64,000 nucleotides of DNA from Paenisporosarcina indica. GTDB taxonomy: Bacteria; Bacillota; Bacilli; Bacillales_A; Planococcaceae. The stretch is taken from positions 682,001 through 746,000 of the forward strand of contig NZ_MPTA01000001.1 in the NCBI RefSeq assembly GCF_001939075.1, given 5' to 3'. A model generated the notes under the pieces. It was given only the letters and a program-made list of their open reading frames with translations. It was not told the origin of the DNA and searched no databases. The stretch's first letter is position 1, and every line of letters starts with the position of its first letter. This document shows, piece by piece, positions 1-8,431 of this stretch. The position numbers and the translations under genes were made by a program.

Positions 1-210
1 TACGATTGGTCTGAACTAGCGAGACGTGATATGTCTGAAGAAGATTACCGAACCAAAAAAACAGCGTCAGTTACACATTTTTATGAAAAATTACTTCTTC
101 TAAAAGATTTAATGGTTACTGATACAGGAAAGAAATTAGCCTTACAACGACATGAATTTATGCTGAGCTTTATGGAACAGCTAAAAATAGAAACGAGTGA
201 AGAATTATGA
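1..210 (+). CDS. ypgQ: C-terminal end of an HD-domain phosphohydrolase (YpgQ-like), 5' truncated
   Basis: An open frame runs in from the window edge and stops with TGA at 208-210, giving the last 69 residues. The residues resemble the helical C-terminus of HD-superfamily hydrolases of the YpgQ/YedJ group, including a stretch reading THFYEKLLLLKDLM and later KKLALQRHEFM. The catalytic HD motif would lie upstream of the window. These are metal-dependent phosphohydrolases acting on nucleotides or related phosphates. The B. subtilis ypgQ-ypgR adjacency supports the call, because YpgR follows at 2110. The stop overlaps the next start by four bases (ATGA), so the two genes are probably co-transcribed and translationally coupled. 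Confidence 0.7.
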   Translation, partial: YDWSELARRDMSEEDYRTKKTASVTHFYEKLLLLKDLMVTDTGKKLALQRHEFMLSFMEQLKIETSEEL

Positions 211-2081
211 GTCATTTAATCGTATCCAACCTAACAAAAACAGTGGGAGAAAAAACATTGTTTGAGAATATTGATTTTACAATTTACGCTGGCGAGCGTG
301 CTGGATTAATTGGCGTAAATGGAACTGGGAAATCAACTTTTCTATCTATTCTTGCAAATCGAATTGAAGCAGATCAACTATCTATGGATCATCCGAATCA
401 ATACCGCATTGCATTTTTAGAACAAGATCCTAAGTTTGACAAAGGTTTGACCGTTTTACAAGCAGTGTTCAGTGGAGATTCGCCTGTCTTACAGATTAAT
501 AGGAAATATGAAGAGGCACTTGAAAAATTAAATGAGGATTCTTCTTCAGTCGAATATCAAAATTTATATATGGATATTCAACAAAAAATGGATGAATATA
601 ATGCTTGGGATATTAATGCTATGGCGAAAACAGCATTAAACAAACTTGGAATTGATATGTTCGATCGCCAAGTAAACGAACTTTCTGGCGGTCAACTTAA
701 ACGTGTTGCTCTAGCGAAAGTTCTGGTAGAGCCAGCAGACCTGATTTTGCTAGATGAACCGACCAACCATCTTGATGTCCAATCGTCAGAATGGTTACAA
801 GAAAGTCTTGCCAAATTATCAAGTGCTATAATATTCGTTACGCATGACCGATACTTTTTAGATGGAGTATCTACACATATCTATGAAATCGCGGATCAAA
901 CAATGTACACACATAGAGGAAATTACGGTGACTATTTAGAAGCGAAAGCAATTCGTGAAGAAATGGCTGCCTCTTCCCAGTTAAAACTGCAAAATCGATT
1001 CCGTTCTGAATTGAAATGGATCCGACGGGGTGCTAAAGCACGAACAACTAAACAAAAAGCTCGAATCCAGCGTTTTGATCAATTGGATGAACAAATGGAA
1101 CGGAATAACGATAATACATCGTTAGATATGAAGTTAGCAACTACGCGCCTAGGTAAAAAAGTGCTTGAAGGAATTGAACTGTCAAAAGCATATACAGATA
1201 AAAAAATCATTCAAAATTTTTCATTCCTTCTACAACCTGGCGATCGAATTGGTATTGTCGGACCGAATGGAGCAGGGAAAAGTACACTGATCAACATGCT
1301 AGCTGAGAAAATCCAGCCGGATAGCGGCGAACTTCAGGTAGGTCAGACTGTTAAAATTGCGCACTTTGAACAAACAATCCCTCCAATGAATCCGAATACC
1401 CGAATGATTGAATATGTTCGTGAGTCTTCAAATGATATTGAAGGATCAGATGGTGTTAGGCATTCAGCAGCTCAAATGTTAGAGCGATTCTTATTTCCAC
1501 TAAAAGTCCATGGAACACCGATTGGTAAATTGTCTGGTGGAGAACGTAAAAGACTTCATTTATTGAAACTATTAATGGAACAGCCAAATGTTTTACTATT
1601 AGATGAGCCGACTAACGATTTAGATATTCAAACGTTGTCGGTATTAGAAGATTTCATTGAACAATTCCCTGGCGTCGTGATCACTATTTCCCATGATCGT
1701 TTCTTCTTGGATCGAATTGCGAAAAAATTATGGGTATTAGACGGCAAAGGAAATACACGTGAAGTACAAGAAATTTATTCTGATTTTCTTGAACAAACAC
1801 CTGAAGTTGAGGTGGAGGATGTTGTCATTGTTGAGCCTGAGCCAATAAAGCAAAAAGAACAAAAGAAAAAACTGACATTTAAAGAACAAAAAGAATGGGA
1901 AACAATCGAAGATGATATAGCTAAAGTGGAAAAATCAATCATAAGTGCTGAAAAAGAAGTAGAACTAGCAGGAGCGGATTTTGAAAAACTTCAAAAAGCC
2001 ACCCAACATTTAGAAGCATTAAATGAACAATACAATATGCTAATTGAAAGATGGTCGTATCTTCAAGAAATAATTGGCTAA
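207..2081 (+). CDS. yfmR: ABC-F ribosome-associated ATPase, YfmR/Uup type
   Basis: A 624-residue soluble protein with two ABC cassettes and no membrane segment. Cassette 1 has GVNGTGKST near residue 36, LSGGQ and LLDEPTNHLD. Cassette 2 has GPNGAGKST, LSGGERKR and LLDEPTNDLD. The charged linker between them is typical of ABC-F proteins. The C-terminal 80 residues form a Lys/Glu-rich coiled coil as in Uup and B. subtilis YfmR (about 629 aa). ABC-F proteins act at the ribosomal E site; YfmR-type members relieve stalled elongation in parallel with EF-P. Antibiotic-resistance ABC-Fs are a less likely alternative, because the Uup-type tail points to the housekeeping class. The start overlaps the stop of the HD-hydrolase gene. 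Confidence 0.88.
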   Translation: MSHLIVSNLTKTVGEKTLFENIDFTIYAGERAGLIGVNGTGKSTFLSILANRIEADQLSMDHPNQYRIAFLEQDPKFDKGLTVLQAVFSGDSPVLQINRKYEEALEKLNEDSSSVEYQNLYMDIQQKMDEYNAWDINAMAKTALNKLGIDMFDRQVNELSGGQLKRVALAKVLVEPADLILLDEPTNHLDVQSSEWLQESLAKLSSAIIFVTHDRYFLDGVSTHIYEIADQTMYTHRGNYGDYLEAKAIREEMAASSQLKLQNRFRSELKWIRRGAKARTTKQKARIQRFDQLDEQMERNNDNTSLDMKLATTRLGKKVLEGIELSKAYTDKKIIQNFSFLLQPGDRIGIVGPNGAGKSTLINMLAEKIQPDSGELQVGQTVKIAHFEQTIPPMNPNTRMIEYVRESSNDIEGSDGVRHSAAQMLERFLFPLKVHGTPIGKLSGGERKRLHLLKLLMEQPNVLLLDEPTNDLDIQTLSVLEDFIEQFPGVVITISHDRFFLDRIAKKLWVLDGKGNTREVQEIYSDFLEQTPEVEVEDVVIVEPEPIKQKEQKKKLTFKEQKEWETIEDDIAKVEKSIISAEKEVELAGADFEKLQKATQHLEALNEQYNMLIERWSYLQEIIG

Positions 2082-2109
2082 TGATACACTAAAAATAGGG
2101 GGGATTAGC

Positions 2110-3228
2110 GTGAAAATAATCACAGTTGAACCAACACCAAGTCCAAATACAATGAAAATAATTGTGGATCAAGAACTTCCCTTTGGAAAAAGCTTTAACT
2201 ACAAAAAGAATGAACAACAGAACGCACCAGAAGAAATACTCTCGATATTAAATATCGATGGTGTAAAAGGGATTTATCATGTTGCGGATTTTCTTGCCAT
2301 CGAACGTTTTGCGAAAAACGACTGGGAAGAGATATTAGGGGACGTGCGAAAAGCGTTCGGTGAAAATCATTCCGATTTAAATAATGAAAAAAGATTACAC
2401 GAACATTTTGGGGAAGTCTATGTTCATGTTCAGCAAATCAAAGGTATCCCACTTCAAGTCAAAGTGTTCGATCAAACTTCCGAAGAGCGGGTTGGTCTTT
2501 CATCAAGATTTGTCGATGCCATGAATGTAAGTATGAAAGAACATGATGAAAACTACATTCTACAACGAAAATGGGTAGATTTTGGTGTTCGGTATGGCGA
2601 TAAAAAAGAAATTGCTGAGCAAATAAGAGAAGAAGTCGAAGCAACTTATCCAGAGACTCGTTTACAGCAATTGATTGAAACAGCGAAGAGTCCAAAAATT
2701 GGATCGATCGTACACGGTCGTCAAGTAACATTGGAGGAATTCCAAGCAGAAACTTGGCAAGAACGTTTCCAATTGCTTGATCAAATGACTGATCCTTCAA
2801 TCCACGATTTGCCACTTCTAAAAAAAGCCTTGCAAGATGAACAAATGTCGATTCGTCGTTTAGCTACCGTTTATCTTGGAATGATTAACGACGATGCGGT
2901 AATTCCGTTTATGGAAATGGCTCTACAAGACAAAAGTCCGTCTGTAAGACGTACTGCAGGTGATTGTATGAGTGATTTAGGTTTCCAACAATTTGAATCA
3001 GCAATGATACAAGCCCTGACCGACAAAAATAAGTTAGTTCGATGGAGAGCGGCCATGTTTTTGTATGAAACTGGCACACAACAATCCCTTAATGCACTTC
3101 ATCAAGCAAAAGAAGATACTGAATTCGAAGTGAAATTACAAGTGAATATGGCAATCGCTCGAATCGAGCATGGAGAAGAAGCAAAAGGCTCCGTATGGAA
3201 ACAAATGACGGAATCTAGAAATCAATAA
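2110..3228 (+). CDS. ypgR: YpgR / conserved virulence factor C-like protein with Nfu-type N-terminus and HEAT-like repeats
   Basis: The GTG at 2110 is chosen because an AGGGGGG tract lies just upstream. The frame extends back to 2074, but only by overlapping yfmR. The 372-residue product begins with a region reading EPTPSPNTMKI, typical of the Nfu/NifU N-terminal fold. Its C-terminal third has HEAT-like alpha repeats (residues about 250-355). B. subtilis YpgR and the staphylococcal CvfC protein have this architecture. Biochemical function is not firmly established; an iron-sulfur or protein-scaffold role is only suggested by the domain. It follows yfmR and ends at a terminator at 3294-3318. 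Confidence 0.8.
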   Translation: MKIITVEPTPSPNTMKIIVDQELPFGKSFNYKKNEQQNAPEEILSILNIDGVKGIYHVADFLAIERFAKNDWEEILGDVRKAFGENHSDLNNEKRLHEHFGEVYVHVQQIKGIPLQVKVFDQTSEERVGLSSRFVDAMNVSMKEHDENYILQRKWVDFGVRYGDKKEIAEQIREEVEATYPETRLQQLIETAKSPKIGSIVHGRQVTLEEFQAETWQERFQLLDQMTDPSIHDLPLLKKALQDEQMSIRRLATVYLGMINDDAVIPFMEMALQDKSPSVRRTAGDCMSDLGFQQFESAMIQALTDKNKLVRWRAAMFLYETGTQQSLNALHQAKEDTEFEVKLQVNMAIARIEHGEEAKGSVWKQMTESRNQ

Positions 3229-3293
3229 GTTGGCGTGTATATGCATTCGATAATCGAATCGCTCACAATGATTTCAATATTTTTTGCAAAATT

Positions 3294-3318
3294 AGCATCT
3301 GAGAAGGTGCTTTTTTTT
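3294..3318 (+). terminator. Rho-independent terminator after ypgR
   Basis: A 6-bp stem AGCATC/GGTGCT (one G-U pair) with a six-base loop is followed by eight T residues. It ends the ypgQ-yfmR-ypgR unit. Confidence 0.75.
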
Positions 3319-3342
3319 GCGGGGAATTTTAGAACAAGAATA

Positions 3343-3375
3343 ACCCCAATCAAATGGTTCGATCATGATTGGGGT
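3343..3375 (-). terminator. Hairpin downstream of ku, possible terminator
   Basis: A perfect 10-bp stem ACCCCAATCA/TGATTGGGGT lies just beyond the ku stop. On the minus strand it is followed by a T-rich but interrupted run, so terminator strength is uncertain. Confidence 0.45.
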
Positions 3376-3390
3376 AAAACCATAGAGCTA

Positions 3391-4218
3391 TTAAGAGGTC
3401 TTTGCCTTTGCAGTCCTTTTTCTTGGTACGGGTTTTTTCTTTTTAGTTTTATCGAGAGATGCTTGGAGAGCTGACATCAAATCGGTAACATTTGACGGTA
3501 CAGTAGCTTGTTTCTCACTCGCAGAGACGGTATTGTTACCTGCTTTCTTCTCTTCAATTAATTCCATTAAAGCAGTACGATAATCATCTGTATATTTATC
3601 GGGTTCAAATGCAGTTGTTAATTGATCTACTAACATGAGAGCCGTATCAAGTTCTTTTTGTACTACTTCAGATTCACTTGGAATGTTAGGGACTTCTGAA
3701 GAATCTCGGACTTCATCGGGAAAATGAATGGTTTCCATGATTAACGTCTCTTTGTAGACTCTCACTACCGCTAGTTGTTCTTTGGAACGTATCATAATTT
3801 TTGCAATTCCTATCTTGCCGGACTCCAGCAGTGCTTTTCTAAGTAGGGAGTATGCTTTTCCTCCACCACTATCAGGAGCCATGAAATAACTACGTTCAAA
3901 ATAGATTGGGTCTATTTCTTCCAGTTTCACAAAATCGATAATTTCCACGGCTTTATCTTCATTTTCTTTTTTTAACTTCTCAAGTTCACCTTCATCTAAT
4001 ACCACGAACTTGTTTTTTGAGTACTCATATGCTTTTACGATATCTTCATTTTTCACTTCTTTTTTACATCCTTCGCAAACCTTTTGATAACTAATAGGTG
4101 TATGGCATTCCTTATGGAGTTGTCTTAATTTAATATCTTTATTTTCTGTTGCGGAATGAAGTTTAACAGGAATATTTACTAGTCCAAAGCTAATACTGCC
4201 TTTCCAAACTGTATGCAA
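3391..4218 (-). CDS. ku: Ku, DNA end-binding protein of non-homologous end joining
   Basis: A 275-residue bacterial Ku homologue. The N-terminus MHTVWKGSISFGLVNIPVKL is the hallmark of the family, followed by the conserved LRQLHKECHTPI block and paired cysteines (CEGCKKEV). The tail after about residue 255 is Lys/Arg-rich (TKKKKPVPRKRT), as in Ku proteins that thread onto DNA. The protein forms a homodimeric ring on double-strand break ends and recruits LigD. The start is TTG at 4218 with GGTGA eight bases upstream. It is divergent from ligD at 4335. A sigma-G-like promoter can be read at 4248-4277, in line with forespore expression of B. subtilis ykoV. Confidence 0.95.
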   Translation of the reverse strand: MHTVWKGSISFGLVNIPVKLHSATENKDIKLRQLHKECHTPISYQKVCEGCKKEVKNEDIVKAYEYSKNKFVVLDEGELEKLKKENEDKAVEIIDFVKLEEIDPIYFERSYFMAPDSGGGKAYSLLRKALLESGKIGIAKIMIRSKEQLAVVRVYKETLIMETIHFPDEVRDSSEVPNIPSESEVVQKELDTALMLVDQLTTAFEPDKYTDDYRTALMELIEEKKAGNNTVSASEKQATVPSNVTDLMSALQASLDKTKKKKPVPRKRTAKAKTS

Positions 4219-4247
4219 TAGTGTTCACCAACTTTTTCATTTTCTTT

Positions 4248-4277
4248 TACTATGCAGTATTTTACGCATTTTTATGT
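4248..4277 (-). promoter_or_regulatory. Candidate sigma-G (forespore) promoter of ku
   Basis: On the minus strand ACATA (4273-4277) is followed after 18 bases by CATAGTA (4248-4254). This fits the sigma-G -10 pattern CATnnTA, with one deviation in the -35 pattern GHATA. The start codon at 4218 lies about 30 bases downstream. B. subtilis ykoV is sigma-G controlled; transfer of that rule here is inference. Confidence 0.4.
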
Positions 4278-4334
4278 ATCAAGTAAGGGAAATGGTCAAA
4301 AACTAGAACAAATCAACCGAAAGTAGGTTCAAAA

Positions 4335-6182
4335 TTGAAACCGATGCTATTAACGGCTGCAACCGATATTCCTATAGGGAATGAATGGCTATACGAAACA
4401 AAATATGATGGCTTTCGATGCATATTAGAATGGGAGAGGGACGAGCTCATTCTAAAAAGCAGAAATGGAAAGATTTTAAATCAAATGTTTCCAGAGATTA
4501 TTAGCTACTGTAATGAAATTCAAGAGCGAATTACTTCGTTCTTACCTTTAACATTAGATGGCGAATTGGTCAGTCTAACAAATAATTATCAAAGTAACTT
4601 TTCAAACGTACAATTAAGAGGACGAATGAAGAAACAAGATATCATCTTGAAACATGTACAACAGTTCCCATGTCATTATGTAGTATTTGATTTTCTGAAA
4701 TATAAAGGAAAAAAACTTACAGATCTTACACTTACGAAACGTAAACAAAAGCTTAATAACCTTTTTAAGAAGCTTTATCTTCCCACAACAATTAGTTATG
4801 AAGACTGTAATCGGATTCAGGCGATTGATGTGTTCGACGATAGTGAAGTATTGTGGAATAAAATTAATGTAAGCAATGGTGAAGGAATCATTGCTAAACA
4901 AAAAACAAGCTATTGGATTGGTGATAAGAGAACAGTGGACTGGATAAAAATTAAAAATTGGAGAACTGTTAGTGTCATTCTAACAAAATATGATAAAAGC
5001 AATGGTTTTTTCCATGGAGCTGTTTATAAAAAGGATGACCTAATTGAAATAGTTACCTTTCGGCACGGTTTAAAGGAAGAAGAGTTAAAAACATTAAGTA
5101 TATTGTTTCAATCGAACGGCACAAAAATAGGTAAGGAAATATGGGAACTGGAACCATCAATTTGTGTAGAGATCGACTGTATTAGTTTCGAAGGAAAACA
5201 TCTAAGAGAGCCAAGATTCCATGCATTTGATTTTGAGAAGGATATTAGTGATTGTAATTGGCAGCAAATGCAAAGACAACTCTCTCCACTTCCACCAAGC
5301 ATACAGCTTACACATCCAAAAAAGCCGATTTGGCTCGCAAGTAATATCCAAAAAGACGACTACTTGCATTACTTGCAGGTAGTGGCACCATATTTTCTGC
5401 CGTTTTTAAGTGACCGTCTATTAACTGTTATTCGCTTTCCACACGGGTCATCCGGAGAAAGTTTTTATCAAAAAAATAGCCCTGATACTATTCCGGGTTT
5501 TATAACTATCAAACAAGTTGAAGATATTCGTTATATTGTGTGCAATGATATCGAATCATTACTTTGGTTAGGGAATCAATTAGCGCTAGAGTTCCATATT
5601 CCATTTCAAACGATTCATTCAAACAAACCAAGTGAAATTGTTTTTGACCTTGATCCTCCTTCCGTAAATGAATTTTCTTTAGCGATTGAAGCAGCATTAC
5701 GAATGAAAGCCGTTTTAGACCAGTTTGGACTACAATCTTTTGTGAAAACCTCAGGTGGGAAAGGGATGCAAGTATATATTCCATTACCAATCAACACATT
5801 TTCTTATGAAGACACACGGGTTTTTACAGAGTTTGTTTGTAACTTTTTAATTGAACAAGATCCACAATGGTTTACATCCGAACGACTGAAAAAGAACCGT
5901 CAAAAAAAATTATATTTGGACTATGTCCAACATAGTGAAGGGAAAACGATTGTTGCCCCTTATTCACCGAGAGGGAACGAAAAAGGTTTAATAGCCACAC
6001 CTCTTAACTGGGATGAAGTATGTGGTTCACTGAAACCAGAGTTATTTACCATTCCATCTGTTCTTGATCGATTAAAAACACAAGCCAATCCATTTCGTGA
6101 TTTTCGTCAAGGGGTTGAGGAACAAAAATTTGCTGACGTACTAACACAACTAAAAGAATTAATTGAAAAACAAACTATTTAA
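4335..6182 (+). CDS. ligD: LigD, ATP-dependent DNA ligase fused to primase-polymerase domain
   Basis: 615 residues with ligase first and polymerase second, the Bacillus YkoU arrangement; no separate phosphoesterase domain is evident. Residues about 1-310 are the nucleotidyltransferase and OB-fold. KYDGFR near residue 24 carries the adenylated lysine, DGEL and KYKGKKL follow, and WIKIKNW is a later ligase motif. Residues about 325-600 are the archaeo-eukaryotic-primase-type polymerase, with the metal-binding DLDPP motif and TSGGKGMQVYIPL. It seals Ku-bound breaks in the repair of dormant or spore DNA. TTG at 4335 is chosen because AAGTAGG lies about seven bases upstream; ATG at 4344 is the alternative. 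Confidence 0.95.
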   Translation: MKPMLLTAATDIPIGNEWLYETKYDGFRCILEWERDELILKSRNGKILNQMFPEIISYCNEIQERITSFLPLTLDGELVSLTNNYQSNFSNVQLRGRMKKQDIILKHVQQFPCHYVVFDFLKYKGKKLTDLTLTKRKQKLNNLFKKLYLPTTISYEDCNRIQAIDVFDDSEVLWNKINVSNGEGIIAKQKTSYWIGDKRTVDWIKIKNWRTVSVILTKYDKSNGFFHGAVYKKDDLIEIVTFRHGLKEEELKTLSILFQSNGTKIGKEIWELEPSICVEIDCISFEGKHLREPRFHAFDFEKDISDCNWQQMQRQLSPLPPSIQLTHPKKPIWLASNIQKDDYLHYLQVVAPYFLPFLSDRLLTVIRFPHGSSGESFYQKNSPDTIPGFITIKQVEDIRYIVCNDIESLLWLGNQLALEFHIPFQTIHSNKPSEIVFDLDPPSVNEFSLAIEAALRMKAVLDQFGLQSFVKTSGGKGMQVYIPLPINTFSYEDTRVFTEFVCNFLIEQDPQWFTSERLKKNRQKKLYLDYVQHSEGKTIVAPYSPRGNEKGLIATPLNWDEVCGSLKPELFTIPSVLDRLKTQANPFRDFRQGVEEQKFADVLTQLKELIEKQTI

Positions 6183-6322
6183 AGATGATTGATAATATTC
6201 AATGCAATTAATTCACATAAAAAACGCGATTACGTGAAAAGAATCGTTAATCAAGTTATGATAGATAATGAAATATCTTGTACTAGTAGCAAATACAAAA
6301 GGAAATGAAAGTGGGGAAAAAC

Positions 6323-6760
6323 ATGAATGCATATGATGAATATATGAAAGAAATCGTAAAACCAATGAGAAGTGAATTAGTGAACGTAGGATTTAAAGAG
6401 CTAACGACAGCCGATATGGTGAATGAACATATGGAAAAATCACAAGGAACTTCGTTAGTCGTTATTAACTCTGTGTGCGGATGTGCAGCGGGATTAGCAC
6501 GACCAGCAGTTGCTGAAGCCCTACTGGAAGTAAATCAAAAACCAGATCATCTAGTGACTGTATTTGCCGGTCAAGATCAGGAAGCAACATATCAAATGCG
6601 GGCTTTTTTTGAAGAAGTACCAGCAAGTTCACCATCAATCGCCATACTAAAAGATGGACAACTGTCATATTTCATCCCACGCGAACAAATTGAAGGCTAT
6701 CCAATGGAGCAAATAAAAAATCATTTAGTTGAAGTACTTAATCAAGTAACGGCTTCGTGA
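6323..6760 (+). CDS. brxA: Bacilliredoxin of the BrxA/BrxB (YphP) family
   Basis: 145 residues, matching YphP (144 aa). The CGC active site is in NSVCGCAAGLARP around residue 50; this replaces the CxxC of thioredoxin. Bacilliredoxins remove bacillithiol from mixed disulfides on proteins after oxidative stress. ATG 6323 has GTGGGGA upstream and fits family length better than the in-frame ATG at 6305. The gene overlaps the next start by four bases (GTGA). The order yphP-ypiP-ypjP-thy-dfrA is as in B. subtilis. Confidence 0.9.
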   Translation: MNAYDEYMKEIVKPMRSELVNVGFKELTTADMVNEHMEKSQGTSLVVINSVCGCAAGLARPAVAEALLEVNQKPDHLVTVFAGQDQEATYQMRAFFEEVPASSPSIAILKDGQLSYFIPREQIEGYPMEQIKNHLVEVLNQVTAS

Positions 6761-7551
6761 AAACAATTGTTACGACAGCAGGTCGACCAAATGGTTACAC
6801 GACCCAACTAGCAAAAAATGCGGGAGGTTACTTACATTTGCCGTTCGTTGATCGTCAAAAAAGGACCGTTATACAATTGCAACAACAGTACCAATGTGAT
6901 GTATTGGTTGCAGCGAAAAGTCAATGGGAGTATTATGGTCTGAATTCAACTGAACCTTTCTTCTTTCATCCGAGTTCTGCGATGTTTCGTGTAAAGCGGG
7001 TGGAGAGAGGAGAACGGGATCCTTTTTTGGAGGTTTGCCAATTAACTAAAGGTGATACCTTTGTAGATTGTACGTTAGGGTATGCCTCAGACAGTTTATT
7101 AGCTGCGTTAGCTGTTGGGGAAACTGGTAAAGTTGTTGGATGTGAAGCAAATCCAGTGTTAGCGTTTATTATGCAGGAAGCATTTCACAACGGGCGAACG
7201 AATTATGTGGAATTTCAAAAACTAATGGATCGAATACATATTGTATCCTCCGATGCGATTTCCTATTTGCAACAGTTAGATTCCCATTCCGTAGATGTGG
7301 TATATTTGGACCCAATGTTCGAGACCACAATCGATGAATCTGCAAATATCAGTCCTCTACGCTCTGTTGGCGTTCAAGATGCCTTGACATCTGAGTGGGT
7401 GAAAGAAGCATTGCGTGTAGCAAAAAAACGAGTAGTGTTGAAGGCTAATTATCAGTCACCTTGGTTCAATGAATTTAACTTCAAACAAATCATTCGACCC
7501 AATACCAAATTTCATTATGGATATATAGAAAAAAGCTGTCCCACGAATTAG
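6757..7551 (+). CDS. ypiP: YpiP-like class I SAM-dependent methyltransferase
   Basis: 264 residues starting at a GTG that overlaps the brxA stop. Residues about 105-140 hold a Rossmann glycine-rich region (FVDCTLGYASDS) and VGCEANP, the usual SAM pocket. YLDPMF near residue 187 resembles the DPPY-type motif of nucleic-acid methyltransferases such as RsmJ. Its substrate is unknown; rRNA small-subunit methylation is a reasonable guess because of the RsmJ resemblance. Its stop codon lies in the loop of the following terminator. Confidence 0.8.
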   Translation: MKTIVTTAGRPNGYTTQLAKNAGGYLHLPFVDRQKRTVIQLQQQYQCDVLVAAKSQWEYYGLNSTEPFFFHPSSAMFRVKRVERGERDPFLEVCQLTKGDTFVDCTLGYASDSLLAALAVGETGKVVGCEANPVLAFIMQEAFHNGRTNYVEFQKLMDRIHIVSSDAISYLQQLDSHSVDVVYLDPMFETTIDESANISPLRSVGVQDALTSEWVKEALRVAKKRVVLKANYQSPWFNEFNFKQIIRPNTKFHYGYIEKSCPTN

Positions 7552-7565
7552 GGGACAGCTTTTTA
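7531..7565 (+). terminator. Bidirectional terminator between ypiP and the small minus-strand ORF
   Basis: The stem AAAGCTGTCCC/GGGGACAGCTTT is flanked by A-rich and T-rich runs. The TAG of ypiP sits in the loop. Confidence 0.8.
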
Positions 7566-7643
7566 TCAATCTGTGAAGTTTAAAGAGGTTAAATACCCAA
7601 GTAATACTAAAAATCCTATTCCAATCACTGTATGCATATCCAT
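7566..7643 (-). CDS. Predicted 25-residue single-span membrane miniprotein
   Basis: A minus-strand ATG at 7643 has a near-ideal AGGAGG seven bases upstream. It opens 25 codons: a short start MDMHTVIG, a hydrophobic core of about 15 residues rich in Ile, Leu, Val and Gly, then SLNFTD before TGA. That is consistent with one membrane helix. It ends at the bidirectional terminator shared with ypiP and is divergent from ypjP. I do not recognise the family. Strong ribosome site, membrane-like composition and private terminator are the support; chance occurrence of such a short frame remains possible. Confidence 0.55.
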   Translation of the reverse strand: MDMHTVIGIGFLVLLGYLTSLNFTD

Positions 7644-7791
7644 AATAAATCCTCCTTACTTTAAAAAAACGGACTCTTTTCTACAATTTTATTGTACAAT
7701 GAATATTAGAAAGATGAAACCTTTTCATCTTTGATTTCGTATTAGAAATATAAGGTTGTTAAAATTTGTACATACTTGTGGGTGATTAGAA

Positions 7792-8364
7792 ATGAAAAAT
7801 TGGATTCAGAAAACGCTAGTTATTACAGTAGCACTCTTAACGTTTGGAGTTATTTCACCTGATCATAGTATTTGGGAAAGCTTACTAGACGAAAAAGCCA
7901 ATCAAAATTCGACACAAAATACGTCAAATGCCTATGCTGTAGATTGGTCTTATGAAGAACCCTCTACGTTTATTGAAGATGCAATAGCTCATGCAAAAGA
8001 ACAATCCATATTGAAATTCGGGACAAAAATTGGTCCAGTCATTTCAAATGAATTTGAAGAGGTTATTTTCCCGAAAATTCAAGAAGCTATTGAAATGACT
8101 CTTGTTGAAATGGATCAAGATACACTCAAGTCTTTGGCAATAAGTGAAAATCCTTCAGGTGATCATAGTGAAAAGATTTTTCATATTTTCGACACAGAAA
8201 CTCAATCTGATATCATTCGTTTCCATGTAAGAACTGATCGCAAGCCTCAAGATGGGTATTTCTTCAATTTTCATTATCACACTGTGTCTGACCAATACGT
8301 CAAACACTACTCGTTGGGTGATATATACTGGTCCAAAAACATGCCACCTAAATGGTTGTCATGA
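7792..8364 (+). CDS. ypjP: YpjP-like secreted or membrane-anchored protein
   Basis: 190 residues. The N-terminus MKNWIQKTLVITVALLTFG is a signal or anchor segment. The rest is acidic and hydrophilic, with a conserved-looking SEKIFHIFDTETQ / FHVRTDRKPQDGYFFNFHYH core and an end reading WSKNMPPKWLS. It matches B. subtilis YpjP (about 203 aa) in size, topology and position before the thymidylate synthase gene. Function is unknown. It is followed by a strong hairpin at 8369-8412. Confidence 0.75.
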   Translation: MKNWIQKTLVITVALLTFGVISPDHSIWESLLDEKANQNSTQNTSNAYAVDWSYEEPSTFIEDAIAHAKEQSILKFGTKIGPVISNEFEEVIFPKIQEAIEMTLVEMDQDTLKSLAISENPSGDHSEKIFHIFDTETQSDIIRFHVRTDRKPQDGYFFNFHYHTVSDQYVKHYSLGDIYWSKNMPPKWLS

Positions 8365-8368
8365 ATGT

Positions 8369-8412
8369 AAAAAAACCTTTTCAGTGTTAAGATACTGAAA
8401 AAGGTTTTTTTA
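8369..8412 (+). terminator. Terminator after ypjP
   Basis: A long stem AAAAAACCTTTTCAGT/ACTGAAAAAGGTTTTTT with an eight-base loop, ending in a T run just before the thyA ribosome site. Confidence 0.8.
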
Positions 8413-8431
8413 TTTTCCGGAGGGGTTATTC

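Noticed and set aside
2459-2815. 118-codon minus-strand frame inside ypgR
   Set aside because: It is a shadow of a well-supported gene and has no ribosome site or family signal.
3235-3474. 79-codon plus-strand frame after ypgR
   Set aside because: It runs through the ypgR terminator and antisense into the end of ku, with no ribosome site.
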